Part shown: piece by piece, positions 12,015 to 23,159 of the stretch
How the letters are laid out: the number at the start of each line of letters is the position of its first letter
Position numbering within the stretch: position 1 is the first letter of the stretch
Source of the DNA: Riptortus pedestris
Lineage: Eukaryota > Arthropoda > Insecta > Hemiptera > Alydidae
Assembly: GCA_019009955.1 (NCBI GenBank)
Contig: CM032233.1
Location: 128,483,501-128,547,500 of the forward strand
Length of the DNA stretch: 64,000 nucleotides
Direction of reading: 5' to 3'
Translations under genes and position numbers: made by a program
Notes under the pieces: model-generated
Seen by the model: only the letters and a program-made list of their open reading frames with translations
Databases searched by the model: none
What the model was told of the DNA's origin: nothing

Positions 12015-12015
<1 letters not shown>
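10803..12015 (+). mobile_element. Tandem Helitron copies with two further 3' ends
   Basis: A new Helitron 5' end (TATATATATAAAATTG, then TAACCTCTGTCTG) follows the CTAG at 10802 without a spacer. After 297 bp units there is a 3' end of a second type at about 11687-11720 (TCGTCGGGTAATTAGCTAG with a weak CTCGG stem). About 295 bp later comes a third 3' end (CCCGAGCGAAGCCGGG, then CTAG at 12012-12015), next to (TA)n. The last segment has an unrelated body (for example CCTACGGACCCTTACGGGAA), suggesting two subfamilies joined head to tail or one inserted at the other's end. Confidence 0.6.
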
Positions 12016-12061
<46 letters not shown>

Positions 12062-12066
<5 letters not shown>

Positions 12067-13563
12067 CTCAAAAATGAATAGGGATATTGGCTGTTTTGTG
12101 GTATTTATGGGGCCTAGCATTTTTTTTTTTTTTAATTATAAATATCATCAATATTTATTAGAAATTATTGTATTTTTCACCCACAAAAAAGGAGTTTAAT
12201 TAAGGAATTTAGACAAATTGTAAAATAATAGATTTCAGTTTTTGGTTCTTCAATGTTTTTTATTCAACAAAAAAGTTTTAAGAAACAACTAATAATGGGT
12301 ATAATGACCTCTATTAGCCAAAACCTCTGTGCATCTATTGGGCATACTCTCAATAAGGTTGTCGCTTACTTCATTTGGAATTTCAATATATAGCTGCTGC
12401 AATGCTGCACTCAGTTGTTGGAGGTTAACTGGCTGTGGGTGGTGATCAGAAAGCCTTCTCTGCAACGCATCCCACATTTGCTCAATGGGATTGAGGTCTG
12501 GAGACAATGGGGCAAGAGGCAGATGGGAAATTCCCAGGTTTTCCAATGTTTGAATGACAACTCTTCCTCTATGAGGACGGGCATTGTCGTCTAGAAATCG
12601 AAAATCCCGGCCAATGAGATCCCTGGTTTGAGGGACATATTCCGCAATAATTTCTTCCACATATCGCACTGCGGAGAGGTTTCCATCAACGATATGGAGA
12701 GAAGTTCGGCCCCCAGTGTAAATGCCAGCCCACGCCATAACACCACCTCCTCCAAACTGCACCGAAGGGACCGTGAATTGGGGCATTGTACGCATTCCCT
12801 CTTCTCTGTATACCCTATGGCGTCGACTGTCACTATAAAGGCAAAAACGCGACTCATCTGTGAACATTACAGCATTCCAATTGGTTCCCTCTTCTAGGCG
12901 CTCGCTGCACCATGTTCTTCTGAGTTGTCGGTGTTAGGCTGTTGCTGCAGGTCGTCTCAAAGGGGCATAGGATCTAAGGCCAACTTCCCGCAAACGATTC
13001 CTAATCGTTTGCGTTGATATAGGCCTTGTCAATACACCCTGCAAAGTATTAAGGGTCTGGCGGGCACTGTGGAAAGGGTTCTGTCTGGTAGCAATGACAA
13101 TATGTCGGTCCTCCCTTTGCGTTGTAATGCGCTGCGATCCACTACCATGCCTCCTATTAGCACTCCCAGTTTCTCGAAATCGGGCTAAAGCCCGGGAGAC
13201 AACACTTTGGGAAACCCCAACTGCCTCAGCAATATCCACTTGCCGGTAACCTTGTTTGCTCATTCTGACAACAATGTCGCGAACTTCTGGTTTAAGGTGA
13301 TGTCTTTCCATGTTTAAAGAGAATACAACTGGATTAAAACCGAGAAAATTCAAGAAAAGGTATTTGTTTACAAAATGAGTAATCCCCATGTTGACTATTG
13401 TTGAGTAAATCCGTTATTAAAAATGAGGATTAACGTTTGTATGATTTTGGTTTGTATTTTTTCTCTAGATATATTCCAACTAACAATAACATATCGGTTG
13501 ATTTAATTAAAATTAATAGGATAAGAAAAAATAACCAATATTCCTATTCATTTTTGAGCAGTT
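12062..13563 (-). mobile_element. Tc1-like DNA transposon
   Basis: The element is 1502 bp with terminal inverted repeats of about 29 bp that start AACTGCTCAAAAATGAATAG and differ at one or two positions. TA target duplications are at 12060-12061 and 13564-13565. It inserted into the (TA)n tract of a Helentron, whose 5' half resumes at 13566. The single gene (12289-13311, minus strand) encodes a D,D34E transposase broken by one stop codon. The otherwise complete body suggests a fairly recent insertion. Confidence 0.93.
12289..13311 (-). pseudogene. Tc1-like transposase, one in-frame stop
   Basis: The frame spans 340 codons from the ATG at 13311, matching the usual Tc1 transposase length. An upstream in-frame ATG at 13389 is less likely. 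Residues 1-110 hold paired-type helix-turn-helix DNA-binding regions (YRQVDIAEAVGVSQSVVSRA and TQTIRNRLREVGL). The catalytic triad is Asp in FTDESRF (about 152), Asp in DNARPH (about 242) and Glu in SPDLNPIEQMW (about 277), spaced D34E. Codon 126 is TAA (12934-12936), just before the catalytic domain. No frameshift is seen. Whether the stop is fixed or an individual or assembly variant cannot be told here. Confidence 0.93.
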
Positions 13564-13565
13564 TA

Positions 13566-14149
13566 TATATATATATATTAGTCTGTTACCGCTCCTGCGG
13601 TCGCAATTATTGTTTAATTGTTGTGAAACTCGATATTTAGTCGTTTTATGTAAAAAGAAATATCAAGTTCGTTAACGGCTGAAATCGAACCAGTGGGAGG
13701 GGGGTTTAAGAGGAAGGATTTTCGAAAATTCGAAATATCTCCGTTAATATACGTCTTATCGAAAAATGTTGTAACACCAATCTTATTTTAAATTAAATTT
13801 ACTATAGTAATTGTTATATACATTTATTCTCTATCTTGAATATTAACCAAGATATTTGTATTTTTCAGTTTTCAGCGTTCCGCAAACCCCCACTTCTACT
13901 CATGCTACATAAACAATAATCTATAATATGTACAATCAAAGCCACATTATTTGAATCTTAAATATCAAATATTGTATTCAAGAGACCTTTATTATACGAG
14001 AGACACGCAAATATGTCTTGCTGACCCCTCCCCCCCCCCGCCGTGTTAAGGTCTTGGATTACTAAAATTTGATTGATTGAGATAACAATTATTCTGACTT
14101 ATTATTAATAACAGTACAAGATATAGTAAATAGTTCTCAATAAAGTTAA
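13566..14149 (-). mobile_element. Long-form Helentron, middle part
   Basis: It continues from the TA tract that holds the Tc1-like element: TAGTCTGTTACCGCTCCTGC, GTTCGTTAACGGCTGAAATC, a G-run and CTCCGTTAATATACGTC. The long-form insert follows (CAGCGTTCCGCAAACCCCCA, a C-run at 14028-14038, CTTGGATTACTAAAATTTGA). It stops at about 14149, where a plus-strand Helentron 5' end begins, so its own 5' terminus is missing. Confidence 0.6.
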
Positions 14150-14632
14150 AAGTCCGTCACGCAGGGGCTGTGTAAACTAAGCAGATTTCCCACCTGAAGT
14201 TTTACAAGAGGGAAATCTGCCTACTAATAACAGTAGTAGCAAGGAATCTCTAAACCTATTCACGAGGGACGAACAGTTACGGAATCGGCCGCACTAGCTC
14301 TCGGCGGGAAGTCCCGAACATTGCCGACTCCTGCCGAACCACACACACAATACAAATGCAAATATTTCGGTTAATATTCAAGATTCAGAATACATGTTTA
14401 GATCTATATTTATATTAAATTTAATTTGCAATAAGATTGATTCTATACAATTTTTCAATCCGATGCATAATAACGGAGATATTTCGAATTTTCAAAAATC
14501 CCCCTCTAAACCCCCCTCTTACTGGTCGGATTTCTGCCATTAAGGAACTAGATCTTTCTTTTTACATAAAACGATTAAATTTCTAGTTTGGTAACGATCA
14601 AACAAAAATTGCGACCGCTAGAGCGTTAACAG

Positions 14633-14729
<97 letters not shown>
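14150..14729 (+). mobile_element. Helentron, 5' part up to the microsatellite
   Basis: AGTCCGTCACGCAGGGGCTG and AGCAGATTTCCCACC mark the 5' end. Short-form blocks follow, including CACGAGGGACGAACAGTTAC and GCGACCGCTAGAGCGTTAAC. A (CA)n-(TA)n microsatellite (14634-14729) ends where a minus-strand Helitron 3' end begins. The hairpin half of the element is not next to it. Confidence 0.65.
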
Positions 14730-14730
<1 letters not shown>

Positions 14731-15596
14731 TAGCCAAGGTACCCGGCTTCGCTCGGGAAATCATTTGAGACGGAAATATTCTATTTTGTTTTTGGCAATG
14801 CTTCTACGTGTACAACTGCTCTTCCCGTAAGGGTCCGTTGGGCAACTTATGGAAAAGAATTTTTAGATTTGAAGAATAATTTAAAATGAGTCCCTAATCA
14901 ATCCCTCTCCACTGTTTGACACAGTGAATAATTCAAATTATAATCTAGGGTAGCATTTATTCCAATTAAACATCATCTATAATGTACGTATTTTCTGTAT
15001 ACAATCTAGCTAATATACCCGACGATGCACGGGAAATCATAGTTGACTGACGGTATTTTTATAGAAAATCGTTGAAAACCCAATGGGAATCGAAATATCG
15101 CAATTTTTCATTTCAGGCCTCCCTTATAACCACCACTCCCGTTCGAACCTAAAAAAAATTAATATAGCTTATGATCATGGAAGAATTAATGCTAATTTAC
15201 ATATAGAGTTTTGTTAAGTTCGGTTAAATCGTTAGTGCCCAATGAAATTATTGGCTCACACTTTAATTTTTTAGTGTATATCTCGTTTATACTTTGTTAT
15301 TCGACAAAAGTGAATATAACAAAAGTTACTCTAAATAACATAATAAACATTTTTTATCCTGTGCATAATTGCAGAGAAAACAAAAGAAAACTAAATATCG
15401 CTATTTTAATTTTAGGCCTCCCCTACAACCCCCACTCCCGCTCCATCTGCCGGCTAATTTGTGAATCTAAACCATCCAGTACGTCACCCAAACTCATACA
15501 AAAAAATTCATTCAAATCGGTCCAGCCGTTTAGGAGGAGTTTAGTGACATAAACACGTACAGTAGAATTATATATATATATATATATATATATAGA
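14730..15596 (-). mobile_element. Two stacked Helitron 3' ends and a Helitron 5' end of a second subtype
   Basis: On the minus strand the 5' end is at 15596 (TCTATATATATA, then ATAATTCTACTGTACGTG), followed by AAACGGCTGGACCGATTTGA, a motif common at insect Helitron starts. After about 1.5 units of the 297 bp type comes a 3' end at 15006 (CGTGCATCGTCGGGTAT, then CTAG). About 275 bp later there is a second 3' end at 14730 with a CCGAGCGAAGCCGGG stem and CTAG. The same pair of ends, in the opposite orientation, lies at 11720/12015, so this looks like a defined compound subfamily. Confidence 0.65.
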
Positions 15597-15597
15597 T

Positions 15598-15640
<43 letters not shown>

Positions 15641-15970
15641 ATTTATAGTAAATTCCATTTACAATAAGATTGGTTTTATAAAATGTTTTGATTCAACGTA
15701 TAATAACGGAGATATTTGAATTTTCGAAAATCCCTCTCCTCTAAACTCCATCTACGACTATCAGACCAGTCGTAATAATATCTTCAGCCATTAACGAACT
15801 GCATCTTTCGTCTTGGCATAAAACGATTAAATATCATGTTTAGTAACGATCAAACAAAAATTGCAACCGATAGAGCGTTAACAGACAAATATATACGTAA
15901 TTTTGAACGGACCACATTTTCGTCATCGCCTGGGTTGGATCGATGTACATTTGAAGACATTTTTCTAAAA
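15597..15970 (+). mobile_element. Helentron fragment (middle to 3' part, no hairpin)
   Basis: (TA)n with one TATTC interruption (15597-15637) leads into ATTTATAGTAAATTCC, ATAACGGAGATATTTGAATT, CAGCCATTAACGAACT and AAATTGCAACCGATAGAGCG. A very short TA core and TTTTGAACGGACCACATTTT follow. It breaks off after GACATTTTTCTAAAATC. Shared differences link it to the opposite-strand fragment at 19543-19745. Confidence 0.55.
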
Positions 15971-16336
15971 TCCAGCTCTAGTTTTTAGTGTATATCTCTT
16001 TTATACGTTGTTATACGACAAAAATGAATATAACAAAAGTTACTTTAAATAACAAAATAATCAATTTGTGTCATGTGCATATTTACAGAAAAACCAATAG
16101 AAAACGAAATACCGCTATTTTTAATTTCAGGCCTCCCTTACACCCCCACTCCTACCCGTCCCTAGAAATGTTAGTATGGCGTGTTATAATGAACGCGTTA
16201 GTGCTAATCACATACCGAGTTCTATTTAGTTCGGTTGAGTCTTTTGAGCCAACCAAAATTGTTCACTTCCGCTATATGTTTTAGCGTATACCTCGTTTAT
16301 AATTCGGTATACGACAAAAAGTGTATATAACAAAAG
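15971..16336 (-). mobile_element. Helitron internal fragment (297 bp units)
   Basis: It contains CTAGTTTTTAGTGTATATCT, then AACAAAAGTTACTTTAAATA, GGCCTCCCTTACACCCCCAC and CCTAGAAATGTTAGTATGG. These are the landmarks of a little over one 297 bp Helitron unit, read on the minus strand. Neither Helitron end is present. Confidence 0.6.
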
Positions 16337-16564
16337 TTCCTCTTTGTTTTTCTTTCCGGTGTGAGGCTGGCAGATCAGTTTGTTTATATTTCAAACGCTT
16401 CCTGTCGGCGTTATTGAAATTGACTGACACGTTTGTTATTTCCGTTTGTATTTATTCACTTTATATTCATGGTGGTGTTATGTTACCAGTATGTAGTTTT
16501 ATCTATTACTAAACTTCACGAGGGAAATCTGCTTAGTTTACGCAGCCCCTTCGTGACGGACTTT
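16337..16564 (-). mobile_element. Long-form Helentron, 5' terminal piece
   Basis: It starts inside the long-form insert (TTTTTCTTTCCGGTGTGAGG) and passes TATTCATGGTGGTG. It ends with the 5' terminus ACGAGGGAAATCTGCTTAG and CCCCTTCGTGACGGAC. Everything towards the hairpin is missing. Confidence 0.6.
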
Positions 16565-16817
16565 TTTATGTTTTTCGGCCACATTAGACCCCACCTATAT
16601 TCGAGTGGTTATTACTACATGTATTACGACCTCAATAGCTGATGTCCCTCAAGGAAAATCTGCTTATATTACAGAACCAATCTTATTGTACTGTTGTTAC
16701 TCTAAAATAGTTGTTCTAGAACGTTTTCATAACTCAAACATAAAGAGAGTTATTCAGGCTTTTTAAATGTTTTCAGCCTTCAGTAAACCCTTAAATTAAT
16801 CAGATTTTTATATAAAA
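16565..16817. other. Spacer with Helentron 3' tip
   Basis: It includes a short plus-strand Helentron tip at about 16626-16667 (ACGACCTCAATAGCTGATG, a decayed hairpin, then CTGCT). The remaining sequence, such as TTGTTACTCTAAAATAGTTG, I cannot assign. Its last bases (AGATTTTTATAT near 16804) are shared in inverted orientation with 19536 and belong to the large inverted repeat. Confidence 0.35.
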
Positions 16818-17649
16818 AGTCTGTCACGCAGGTGATGCGTAAACTAAGCAGATTTCCTACAGGAAGGTTTACACCAGATAAATCTACATACTGGTAACAC
16901 ACCACCGTGAACGTTAAGGGAATAAAAACAAACGGCAAGAAGAAATCTTTCAGTCAATTTATAAGTTAATATCTACAACGTAAAATTTCGGAATTCTAAA
17001 CTAACAGGGCAGGCAGCATGGCAGTGCTGAATACATAGAATTATTCTAGACCAGAAAGGTGAACACTTAATGAAATATATGTGAATATAACATATTAGTG
17101 TTATTGAAAACTATTTGCTATAGCTAGTGGAGTTATTTTAAATGAATCGGAATAACTCAATCACTCTGATTTTAGTAATCCAAGAACAAAAGAAGGGTGG
17201 GGGGGGGGTCAACAAAACGTATTTGGTTGAATCTCGTATAATAAAGGTTTGTTGAAAACAATATTTGGTATATAAACTAGTAACGAAGTGGTTCATGGTA
17301 TAACATATAATATGACACTAGTAAGAGTGGGGGTTTAATGAAAGCGGAAAACTATCAAAAATCCAAATATCTCAGTTAATACTCATTATACTGAAAATAT
17401 GTATAGAGCAATATTTATAGTACATTTAATTTTCAATATGATTGATTTTAGACAATTTTCCGATCCGACTTATAGTAACGGAGATTGGAATTTTAGAAAT
17501 TCCTTCCCTCTAAACCCACTCCCACTCGATTTAGCCATTAACGAAGTTGATCTTTCTTTTTACATAAAACGACTAAATATCGAGTATGGTAACGATTAAA
17601 CAATAATTGCGACCGCTAGAGCGGTAACCGACAAATATAATATATACCC

Positions 17650-17687
<38 letters not shown>

Positions 17688-17809
17688 TTTTAACGTACCT
17701 CATTTTCGTCATCTCCTAGGTGGGATCGATGGACATTTGAAGAAAAATTTCGAAAATCGCGCCATGAGTACGACCTCAGTAGCTGATTTCCCTTAAGGGA
17801 ATCTGCTAA
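16818..17809 (+). mobile_element. Long-form Helentron, complete, left arm of a large inverted pair
   Basis: The 5' terminus is AAGTCTGTCACGCAGGTGAT. The long-form insert follows (CAGGCAGCATGGCAG, AAGAGTGGGGGTTTAATG), then the shared core, a (TA)n tract (17654-17685), and the 3' hairpin TTTCCCTTAAGGGAAT with CTGCTAA. Its 5' 800 bp is nearly identical to the inverted complement of 18690-19517, far closer than to any other copy here. The 3' 110 bp differs much more. Confidence 0.8.
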
Positions 17810-18058
17810 AAAAATTTGTCTAGAGGGCTTTGTAGTGGCTGAAATAAGGGGATGAGAGCGTGGGTTATAACACGTAGGGCTAAAGATGAATCAAGATGTA
17901 CAATATGATGTAGGGAGGAGTTTTTACTGGACACCCCTTGCCATAAATCTCTCGAACATTGTATAATTGGGTCAGAGGAGCTATTAGGAAGGATGGAGTA
18001 GTCGTTAGGGGAGGGGGGGCCCGACCAAAAACCCAACATTCTTCAACTCGAATGTTAC
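17810..18058. other. Unassigned spacer between the inverted Helentrons
   Basis: About 250 bp lies between two Helentron hairpin ends. The minus strand has an open frame across most of it (17806-18039) with segments such as VITHALIPLFQPLQSPL, but I do not recognise a family. A G-run (18008-18018) is present. It may be part of the pre-insertion target or of an unknown element. Confidence 0.3.
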
Positions 18059-19517
<1,459 letters not shown>

Positions 19518-20058
19518 TGTATATAAAAATCTCTTGAGGGAAATCAGCTATTGAGGTCGTACTCATTTCGCGATTTTCAAAAAATGACTTCAAATGTCCA
19601 TCGATCCAACCCAGGCGAACACGAAAATGAGGTCCGTTCAAAATTACGTATATATTTGCCTGTTAACGCTCTAGCGGTAGCAATTTTTGTTTGATCGTTA
19701 CTAAACTTGATATTAAATCGTTTTATACAAAGACGAAAGATCTTCAATAAACAAATGTTGTTTATTTTGTTATTTAGAGTAACGTTTGTTATATACACTT
19801 TTTTCGTATACCGAATTATAAAGGAGATATAGACTAAAACCTATAGCGGAAGTGAACAATTTTATTTGGCACAATAGACTCAACCGAACTAAATAAAACT
19901 CGGTATGTGTATTAGCAGTAACGCCTTCATTATAATAAGCCGTACCAACATTTCTAGGGATGGGCTTTTTATGTAGAAATACACGATATATGGTGAGATG
20001 AGATTCGTAGTGTGTTATACCGGCTCGTGGGAAATCTGCTTACTTTACGCAGCTCTAA
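19518..20058. mobile_element. Mosaic of Helentron and Helitron fragments
   Basis: 19543-19745 is a minus-strand Helentron 3' piece: CTTGAGGGAAATCAGC, CATCGATCCAACCCAGG and CGTTTTATACAAAG. 19746-19965 is a plus-strand Helitron piece: AAACAAATGTTGTTTATTTT and AACTAAATAAAACTCGGTAT, breaking off at GGGATGGGC. 19967-20058 is a minus-strand Helentron 5' tip (CTCGTGGGAAATCTGCTTAC) that has lost its outermost bases. Each boundary is abrupt. Confidence 0.5.
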
Positions 20059-20131
20059 CGTTAAAAATAAGCCAATATATTATGTAACTGTTTATTCCAA
20101 ACTTCAAAATTGTTCCTAATTTTGTCATGTA

Positions 20132-20181
<50 letters not shown>

Positions 20182-20356
20182 CCATCGATGTTTGGATTAA
20201 TTCCACTGTTACAAAGACGAAAAGGATTTTCCAAATTATCGTCAGTCAGCCTGATTTATTAACTTTCATCATTGAAAAGAATTGTTTGCATTTATATTAC
20301 TGCCAAACGCACCACTCTATCCTCATCTTCCCTATTTGGAGTAAGTAGTGCAATAT
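20059..20356. other. Unassigned sequence with a (TA)n tract
   Basis: A (TA)n tract lies at 20137-20177. On either side are sequences such as TATCCATCGATGTTTGG and ACTGCCAAACGCACCACTC that I cannot place in a family. The flank on the right is the insertion point of the Helentron at 20357. Confidence 0.3.
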
Positions 20357-20475
20357 TAGCAGATTTCCCTTAAGGGAAATCAGCTATTGAGGTCGTACTC
20401 ATGACGCGATTTTCGAAAAATTTCTTCAAATGTCCATCGATCCTACCCAGGAGATGACGAAAATGAGGTCCGTTC

Positions 20476-20549
<74 letters not shown>

Positions 20550-21142
20550 CTGTTAACGCTCTAGTGGTCGTAATTTTTGTTTGATCGTTACAAAACTCGA
20601 TATTTAACCATTTTATGTAAAAAGACAGATCAAGTTCGTTAATGGCTGAAATCGGACTAGAGAGAGGGGGGGTTTAGAGGTGGGGATTTTTGAAAATTCA
20701 AAATATTCCGTTGTTATGCATCAGATCGAAAAATTGTAAATAACTAATCTTATTGCAAATTAAATTTACTATAAATATTGTTATATACATTTATTCTCTA
20801 TCTTTAATACTAACCGAGATTTTTGCATTTTTATGAAGTCTATGGGACATGCGGTGGAGGGGTATGTTCGGATTAGTTCGGCCATTTCCGTTAACTGTTC
20901 GGGTCAGGTGGAAGCTTCTTCTAACCTTACCTTACCTTCCTTACTTTGTGAGATTTATGCAAATACGTTCTGTTCATCCGCCCCCCTTCATTAGTTCTTT
21001 TTTTGTTTTATTGGGTTTTTCAAAATGTCTCGCGGGCCGAATCGAACCTTACCGTGGCCCGGTGGTTGCTACATATGCTCTAGTGTGTCATACCAGCACG
21101 TAGGAAATCTGTTTAGTTTACGCAACCCTTGCGTGACGTACT
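20357..21142 (-). mobile_element. Helentron, near complete
   Basis: A perfect 3' hairpin GATTTCCCTTAAGGGAAATC and CAGCTATTGAGGTCGTACTC lie at the left, then (TA)n at 20481-20545 and the core. A 5' region contains TCCATCCGAGAT-free, GC-richer sequence (TCTCGCGGGCCGAATCGAAC at about 21028) not seen in other copies. The 5' terminus is TAGGAAATCTGTTTAG and CCTTGCGTGACGTACTTTT, ending near 21142. Confidence 0.7.
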
Positions 21143-21273
21143 TTTGAATCCGCGTGGCGTTATGGTAGCTCCATCCGAGATATTCGAGTGTTAGTTGAAG
21201 ATATTATGAGCGTAGGTCTAGGTCCCATCGGGAGCGTAGCGCTCAACGGCGGCCTCGTCAGGCTTATTGATAA
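21143..21273. repeat. GC-richer block, left member of a direct repeat
   Basis: 21204-21268 (GCGTAGGTCTAGGTCCCATC ... GGCCTCGTCAGGCTTATTGA) is repeated in the same orientation at about 22372-22427 (GCGTAGGTCTAAGTGCGATC ... CATCAGGCTTATCGATAA) with several changes and an 8-9 base length difference. The two copies bracket the Helitron fragment 21274-22371. Confidence 0.6.
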
Positions 21274-22371
21274 CTAGTTAAGGCACCTGGGCTTAGCTCG
21301 GGAATTCATTTCAGGTTTAATGATGATGGTATTTTTTTTGGCAAGCCTTTACTTTCCACAATATTTAACATTTCCCGATGTATACCCGTCGTTGCTGTGG
21401 ATTTGTCTATAATAAAATTATTTGTTATGTAAGGCTTCACTGTCCACAATATTTTTATATTTCCCGTCTCCTGTGCATGTAGTTTTTTTTATTATATATA
21501 ATTCATAATCATAGAAAGTATTCTGTCCGCCAAACTATGTTTGAATTAAACTTCCTTACCCTTGATACAGTACAACGACCAACAGTGACTAAAAACCGAA
21601 CAGAAAATGTAATATCGCGAATTTTTATTTCAGGCTTTTCTTATAACCCCCCCCCCCTCCCTTTGAACCTAAAAAATTTAATATAGCTTATAATCGTTTA
21701 AGAATTAATGCTAATTCACATGCCGAGTTTTGTTAAGTTCTGTTCAATCGTTAGTGCCAAATACAATTGTCGGCTACCGTTTTAGTTGTCAGTGTATATC
21801 TCGTTTATACTTGGTATACGACAAAAGTGAATATAACAGATGTTACTCTAAATAACAAAATAAACAACTTTTGTCATGTACAAATTTGCCGAAAAACTAA
21901 TAGAAAACGAAATTATTTTTAATTTCAGGGCTCTTACAACATCCACTCCTGCTCCTCCATAGAAATGATGGTACCGCTTATTATTATGTAGGAGTTAGTG
22001 CTAACACACATACCGAGTTTTGTTAAGTTCCGTTCAATTGTTAGAGCTCAATAAAACTGTCGGCTCCCACTATGCTGTTTAGTGTGTATCTCGTTTATAC
22101 TTTGTTATAAAACAAAAGTGAATATAACAAACGTTACTTTAAATAACAAAATAAACAGCTTTTGTTATGTGCATAATTGCCGAAAAACCAATAGGAAACG
22201 AAATATCACTATTTTTATTTTCAGGGCTCCTTACAACCCCTACTCCTCCCTAGAAATGTTGGTACCGCTTATTATTATGTTGGAGTTAGTGCTAACACAC
22301 GTACCAAGTTTTGTTAAATTCCGTTCAATTGTTAGAGCTCAATAAAACTGTCGGCTCACGCTATGCTATGC
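21274..22371 (-). mobile_element. Helitron, 3' end and internal units, 5' end missing
   Basis: The minus-strand 3' end has a decayed stem (CCGAGCTAAGCCCAGG) and ends at CTAG (21274-21277). It carries the ATTCATTTCAGG-type 3' region, a C-run (21649-21658) and three partial 297 bp units (GGCTTTTCTTATAAC, GGGCTCTTACAAC, GGGCTCCTTACAAC). It stops at the second copy of the flanking direct repeat. Confidence 0.65.
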
Positions 22372-23159
22372 GCGTAGGTCTAAGTGCGATCAGGAGCGTA
22401 GCGCGGCCTCATCAGGCTTATCGATAATTATAAACGCGCCGAGTTGAAACATTTTGCCGGCTAGCTGTTGGAGATGGGAAAGGTGGGGGCGGCTGCCTGG
22501 TGCGCGCGCCCGTCCTCTCGGCTCTGTCTTCAGTCTCTACCCAGATGCCGATCCAACTACATTACAAATCAGCCCCAAAAACATCTTCGTGAGTAAACTT
22601 CACTTTCACTTTCTTCTACCCATCTTTATTCGGCGCAGCCATACCTCCCAGGTAATTTTATTCGGATTTTTTCTCATTATGACACTCCAACCTGAATAAA
22701 AGGATTAAAAAAAAAAATAAATATCTCAACTACCAATATAAATATTTCAGTTTTCTATTTTATTATATATATTTTTTCCAATTTCATACTCTTAACAGTT
22801 ATTAGGAAATTTCTCTATAACACTATGACATTCAAGAATACATTTAAAAATCTTGAAAAATATAATCCAATAAATGGCTAATGTAAATATTACAATTTTG
22901 TATTCCTTGCACTTTAGCTATTCCATTGGATTTTAGTAGCTTAAGCTTTTGATTGTGCTCAAAATATATCTAATTATCTCTTGCACGATTATCAAAGTGG
23001 AAAAAATAATATATTGAATAATGTGCATCAATTAAATTTCAAATGGTTCATCATTCATCAGAATATTGTTTACATAGCTTTGAACAAAGACATACTATCA
23101 GTTGGAGTATCATTATAAATACGATTTCTGTATTTCTGTAATTATATAAATATATGAAT
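22372..23159. other. GC-rich block then AT-rich unassigned sequence; possible regulatory or exon remnant
   Basis: 22372-22427 is the right member of the direct repeat. TATCGATA (22419-22426, the form of a Drosophila DRE site) and TATAAA (22429-22434) are followed by a GC-rich stretch to about 22600. That stretch contains GTGAGT (22589-22594, donor-like) and an AATAAA near 22696 before an A-run. The match to promoter or splice motifs may be chance. One plus-strand frame (22454-22699) is open but unrecognised. From 22720 on the sequence is AT-rich with no recognised feature. Confidence 0.25.

Noticed and set aside
12591..12897. Open frames overlapping the Tc1-like transposase on the other strand or frame
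   Set aside because: Shadows of the transposase coding sequence; the D,D34E frame explains the conservation.
16237..16564. Plus-strand frames in Helitron/Helentron junction DNA (for example MYITKVPLCFSFRC)
   Set aside because: They cross element boundaries and have no conserved protein motif.
22454..22699. 81-codon frame as a host exon
   Set aside because: No recognised domain or homologue by eye and no acceptor site or partner exon identified; kept only as a weak regulatory/exon observation.
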